This document shows, piece after piece, positions 60,481 through 64,000 of a DNA stretch of 64,000 bases (its first letter is position 1; each line of letters begins with the position of its first letter). The position numbers and the translations under genes were made by a program. Below the pieces are notes generated by a model. The model searched no databases. It saw nothing but the letters and a program-made list of their open reading frames with translations, and was not told the origin of the DNA. The DNA lies in NCBI RefSeq assembly GCF_963576545.1, contig NC_083638.1:7976022-8040021 (forward strand). The letters run 5' to 3'. Origin of the DNA: Limanda limanda (Eukaryota; Chordata; Actinopteri; Pleuronectiformes; Pleuronectidae).

Positions 60481-63138
60481 GACTGAATATATATGTGTTA
60501 ATGTATGTGTGTGGGGTCCAAAGTTATGTTCTCCATTGATTGGAGTTTGTGTCCGCAAAGAGGAGGATGTGACACACGAGCTGGAGAGTGAGATCCGATC
60601 TCAGTCGAATAATAAAAGTCCACCGAGCGTACATGTAAACAGGTTAAGATCAAATCAAGACACATTCTGGATACATAACTAGTTTTAACGGCAAATGGGC
60701 GTTGAAGGAGTTCTCACGAGCTGCAGAACACACGAGCACAGAATCACAGTGACTCACTCTCCATGTCCTGAAGCAGAAGAAGAAGAAGAAAACTTGGAAA
60801 ACCTCATTTAATGTCATGGGGGAAATAACACCAGTGTCCATCACTCTCTAACGCTTTCAGCAGAGGGAGGCTAGATTCTTTTTAAAGTCAATTATTGTTT
60901 GGCGGCTAATTATAAAAGAAAGCGCACACTGCTGCTCTGCACTGGCTATTATTATAGTAATTGCCTTGATTTTATTTGCGACCAAATGAAAACAGTCTTA
61001 AAGTGTTTCACTAACCGAAAACCTGTTCCTAATAATTCTGTTGTTCATTATGTTTTCCTTGTTTAATAAAACTGGGAATAATTAGCTGTTTCAGTAGCGT
61101 AGCATCGCCCGTGTGGCGCAGCAAATTTTACTCACTGTTTGAAAACAATGAGGAAATTCAACGTTAAATAATAATCTTTAGATGTATTCATTTAATGTCA
61201 TTTGTCTGCTTTATTAATCTTTTCCAATTGTGCAGATGTGTACAGATGTTGTCCGGTTCTAAAGGTTGACTCCTACAGATGAGGATGTGGCAGAGCTTAT
61301 TGGATCTACTCTTCAATAACCTTTGGTTTTATAACACATATTATATCACAGTCATCATCATCAATTCAATAGAGATTAAAGGAGACACATGATGTTTTTC
61401 CAGTGTTTCTTTCCTCATAAAGCTGCAACACCTCCTCAGCACTTCGGCAGATCCTGCAGCACCATTGTACATAATTAATAATTCACACCTCTGACTCGCC
61501 CCCTAACAGAGCCAGAGAGAAGGAAACTGACACATCTGTGCAACATGAACCTCTCAGTGACTGAGGTTCCTTCACCTTGTGTCTGAATCTCCTTCACTCG
61601 CTCACTCCTCCTGCTCACTGGAGAGAAGAGGACGTTACGTGAGCTCGACAAAAGGAGAAACACACTCGGACACTTCTGAGGCCATTTTCCCTGCAGCAGT
61701 AAATACAATGCTGCTGACGCGCAGTTAAACCGGACCAGCCAGTTCATATTATACTGAGCATATCTTCCTACATGAATGAATATAAACATATTTCCTGTTT
61801 GTTTTCACATCACACAGTTTCCACTATTTCACAGAGTGACCATCGGTTGTAAACTACTTTAAACGATACATTGTGGGATACATGAGTTAGACAACACTAC
61901 AAAATACACAACTCACTATGCAAAAAGACTATATTTTGTAGTGAGGGATTTCAGACACTTTGAAATGTATCAGGATGACACAAGGAAGTGCTTTAGATGA
62001 AGTCACGGTGGCTAATGCTAAGTTTTATATTTTCCCAACCCCTTTCAAAAAGTTACTGATATATATTCATGTTCTTTTCACACACATACTTTATCTCAAA
62101 ACATAAAATTAGTAATTAACTAAAGAACTAAATGACCAACTACGGCAGTGTGCATTGATTAACATTTTTTTCCATAGCTACTACAAGAGTGATTTGTACG
62201 TGAAGAATGGACGCTAAGAGTTTATATTGTTACCAGGTTTACTTTAGGGATTGTGCTCTTTGCTTATTAATGCATACAGCTGTCGGGCTATAATCACCTA
62301 AGTTAATTGGGGAGAGATAATTGTTGTAAGAATGTTGTTTCACTAATGTAATTACTCTGTCAGTTCCCCGGCAAAGTACGACAGAGGACCAGGGATAAAG
62401 AAAAAGGTTTATATTAAAAACTAAAGCTAAGAGGGCAAATTATTACTTATAATAGTGGTGAAGAGGTTGTGTTTTTAAATATCACATAATAAAGCATATC
62501 CAAGTACCAAAGTTTGCCTTCAAAAGTCCTCATAACTCCTCTTTAAAAACAAAACAACTATAATAACATGACCTGCTCCTGATCTGCGAAATCAAGGTTA
62601 TGAAACATTTCAGTGAGAAATAGGTAATGATCGTGGTCATGGTTACAGGAAAAGGTGTTAAGCAACCAGCTATCATCTCTGCTGTGGAGTGAGGACACTC
62701 ACAGGTAAACAAACATCAGAGTCCATCAGCTTCACTTTGACGACCAATTAGCCTCCGGTAATAGAGCATCAGAAACCCAGGCAAAGACTCCGTCCTCCAT
62801 CTGTTTGAAATGCAACATGAGATGCAAAAATAAAATGTTCTAGATCCAGACGACTTTGTGGTCAATCTCTATCAACAGCATTCATACGCTAACTCTAATT
62901 GGTAAAATTAGAAACGGAAACCAGGAGGCTTCCGGCCCCGAGGGGTTATGCTGCAATTTAAACATTCACGTTTCTCATCTTTGAAACTGTTTTTTATTTC
63001 TAGTCATACAAAGTAAACAGTGTGTTCACAAATTACACTGTTCTAGTCATGTGCAATTCAACTTTCTGAGAGATTATATGTATTCTGTTTGGAATAATTG
63101 AACATTACTTAATCAGTTAAGACATCTGTTGCACTTCT

Positions 63139-63275
63139 GTCAGTCCTGGGAAAAGGATCCTTCACCTGGGAACCTCCCTGAAGTACCTGCATGTTTTTGG
63201 TAGTTTTTCCTCACTCCAGTTGAGAGTTGAAGACAGATGATGTCACACCTTGTACATATTACAAAAATTGACAAA
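63139..63275 (-). repeat. Degenerate copy of the ATTTTATTTGTATAGCCCAT-type repeat
   Basis: AAAAGGATCCTTCACCTGGG, TGTTTTTGGTAGTTTTTCCTC and AAGACAGATGATGTCACACC match, in reverse orientation and with many changes, the repeat at 21014-21248. The adjoining open frame (63237-63494, 85 codons) starts inside it and is not taken as a gene. Confidence 0.45.
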
Positions 63276-63565
63276 ATCAACCTTCATCGGCTGCACCTGA
63301 ATCTGAAGGAAGTCAAGAAGCTCCACGAGGGTCTGGAAGACGCGCTGCCCCCTGGAGGACAGACATGGACAAAGGAAGGAGATCTGTATTCTGTGCCTTT
63401 GCTAAATGTAGGAATGTTGAAAAAGAAATGGACTAAAATTGAGTCCTTCTACCTCAGGGCATCGAATTATCAATTACCCGTTATACTTAATTAATGTCCT
63501 TGGAGCTGCTCATGTATCTGCTCTCCTTTAGCCTGCAGCTGTTAAATGACTGATTTGATTGAAGA

Positions 63566-63676
<111 letters not shown>

Positions 63677-64000
63677 ACTTTATAGAATTAATGTTAATCT
63701 ATTATAATACTTTGAGGAGTTATTTCTAATTACTTTAGATTTTTATTGCTAAAGTATACTACACTTTTCAAGATTAAACATAAAGTACTTTTCTCAGTGA
63801 AAAAAAGAGTGTTATTAAAACCAGTATCCACATTTATAAGAACATAACAACATGTATTCAAAAAAAGCTCGTACAGATGCAGAAATGATAAGTGGGTAAT
63901 AATTCAAATTTCATTTAGTTTCAGTAAAGAATCCCGGACTTTTTTCTACACTTCTAATTTAAATCAACCATTGGCTGTTGAATAAACATATTTTCTGATA

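Larger units (their letters stand above)
54326..63138. other. Upstream non-coding DNA, no gene seen
   Basis: Poly-G tracts lie near 54670 and 54737, followed by AT-rich sequence (55.5-58.3 kb), a (TA)n run near 57755-57772 and one dispersed repeat fragment. The segments 57.0-57.6 kb and 59.35-59.56 kb are complex with TAAT-type motifs, but nothing in them reads as an exon. In mammals SLC6A5 lies 5' of NELL1; no part of it is visible here. Confidence 0.5.

Overview
The window looks like teleost (ray-finned fish) genomic DNA. It holds the 5' part of one protein-coding gene, nell1, on the minus strand, inside a large amount of intronic and upstream non-coding DNA. The teleost call rests on the nell1 exons, the density of CA/GT, GA and CCT microsatellites and poly-G/C tracts, and dispersed repeats typical of fish genomes (several hAT-type elements with 8-bp target duplications, a tRNA-derived SINE, LINE 3' tails and a TTAA-flanked MITE). 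There are no bacterial operons, CRISPR arrays, rRNA genes or free-standing tRNA genes.

Layout, read in the direction of the gene (right to left). The upstream region (about 48.0-64 kb) has no recognisable gene. Its main feature is a tandem array (48.4-50.6 kb) of roughly 0.5-0.6 kb units, each ending in a (CCT)n tract, lying 0.5-2.7 kb upstream of the start codon. Coding exon 1 (47840-47888) encodes a signal peptide. Coding exons 2 (47263-47385), 3 (18741-18891) and 4 (2680-2850) encode the start of the thrombospondin-N/laminin-G domain. All four exons have consensus GT/AG borders, and the codon phases join exactly (49, 123, 151 and 171 bp), giving 164 complete codons. The rest of the gene (von Willebrand C and EGF repeats) must lie to the left of base 1. 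Intron 1 is 454 bp, intron 2 is about 28.4 kb, intron 3 is about 15.9 kb, and intron 4 runs off the window.

The introns carry most of the repeats. Intron 3 has a 921-bp hAT-like element (4651-5571, perfect 8-bp target duplication) that contains a decayed MADF-domain coding segment, a second hAT family (15681-16986), a SINE with a triplicated B box (about 17135-17495), a LINE 3' end (to about 18598) and a 733-bp GATG/GAAT minisatellite. Intron 2 has a shortened second copy of the first hAT family (30335-30776), a 485-bp TTAA-flanked MITE with perfect 25-bp inverted ends (25039-25523), a MITE with CATAGACT-like ends (39123-39450), and a 284-bp non-repetitive sequence present twice (43281-43564 and 46213-46496), near-identical and without indels.

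I found no clearly new biological system. The items most worth checking are the duplicated 284-bp intronic unit, the hAT element with the MADF remnant, the CCT/hairpin array upstream of nell1, and a possible unassigned exon at 34501-34629. Repeat family names are given only where end structure supports them. Conservation could not be tested here.
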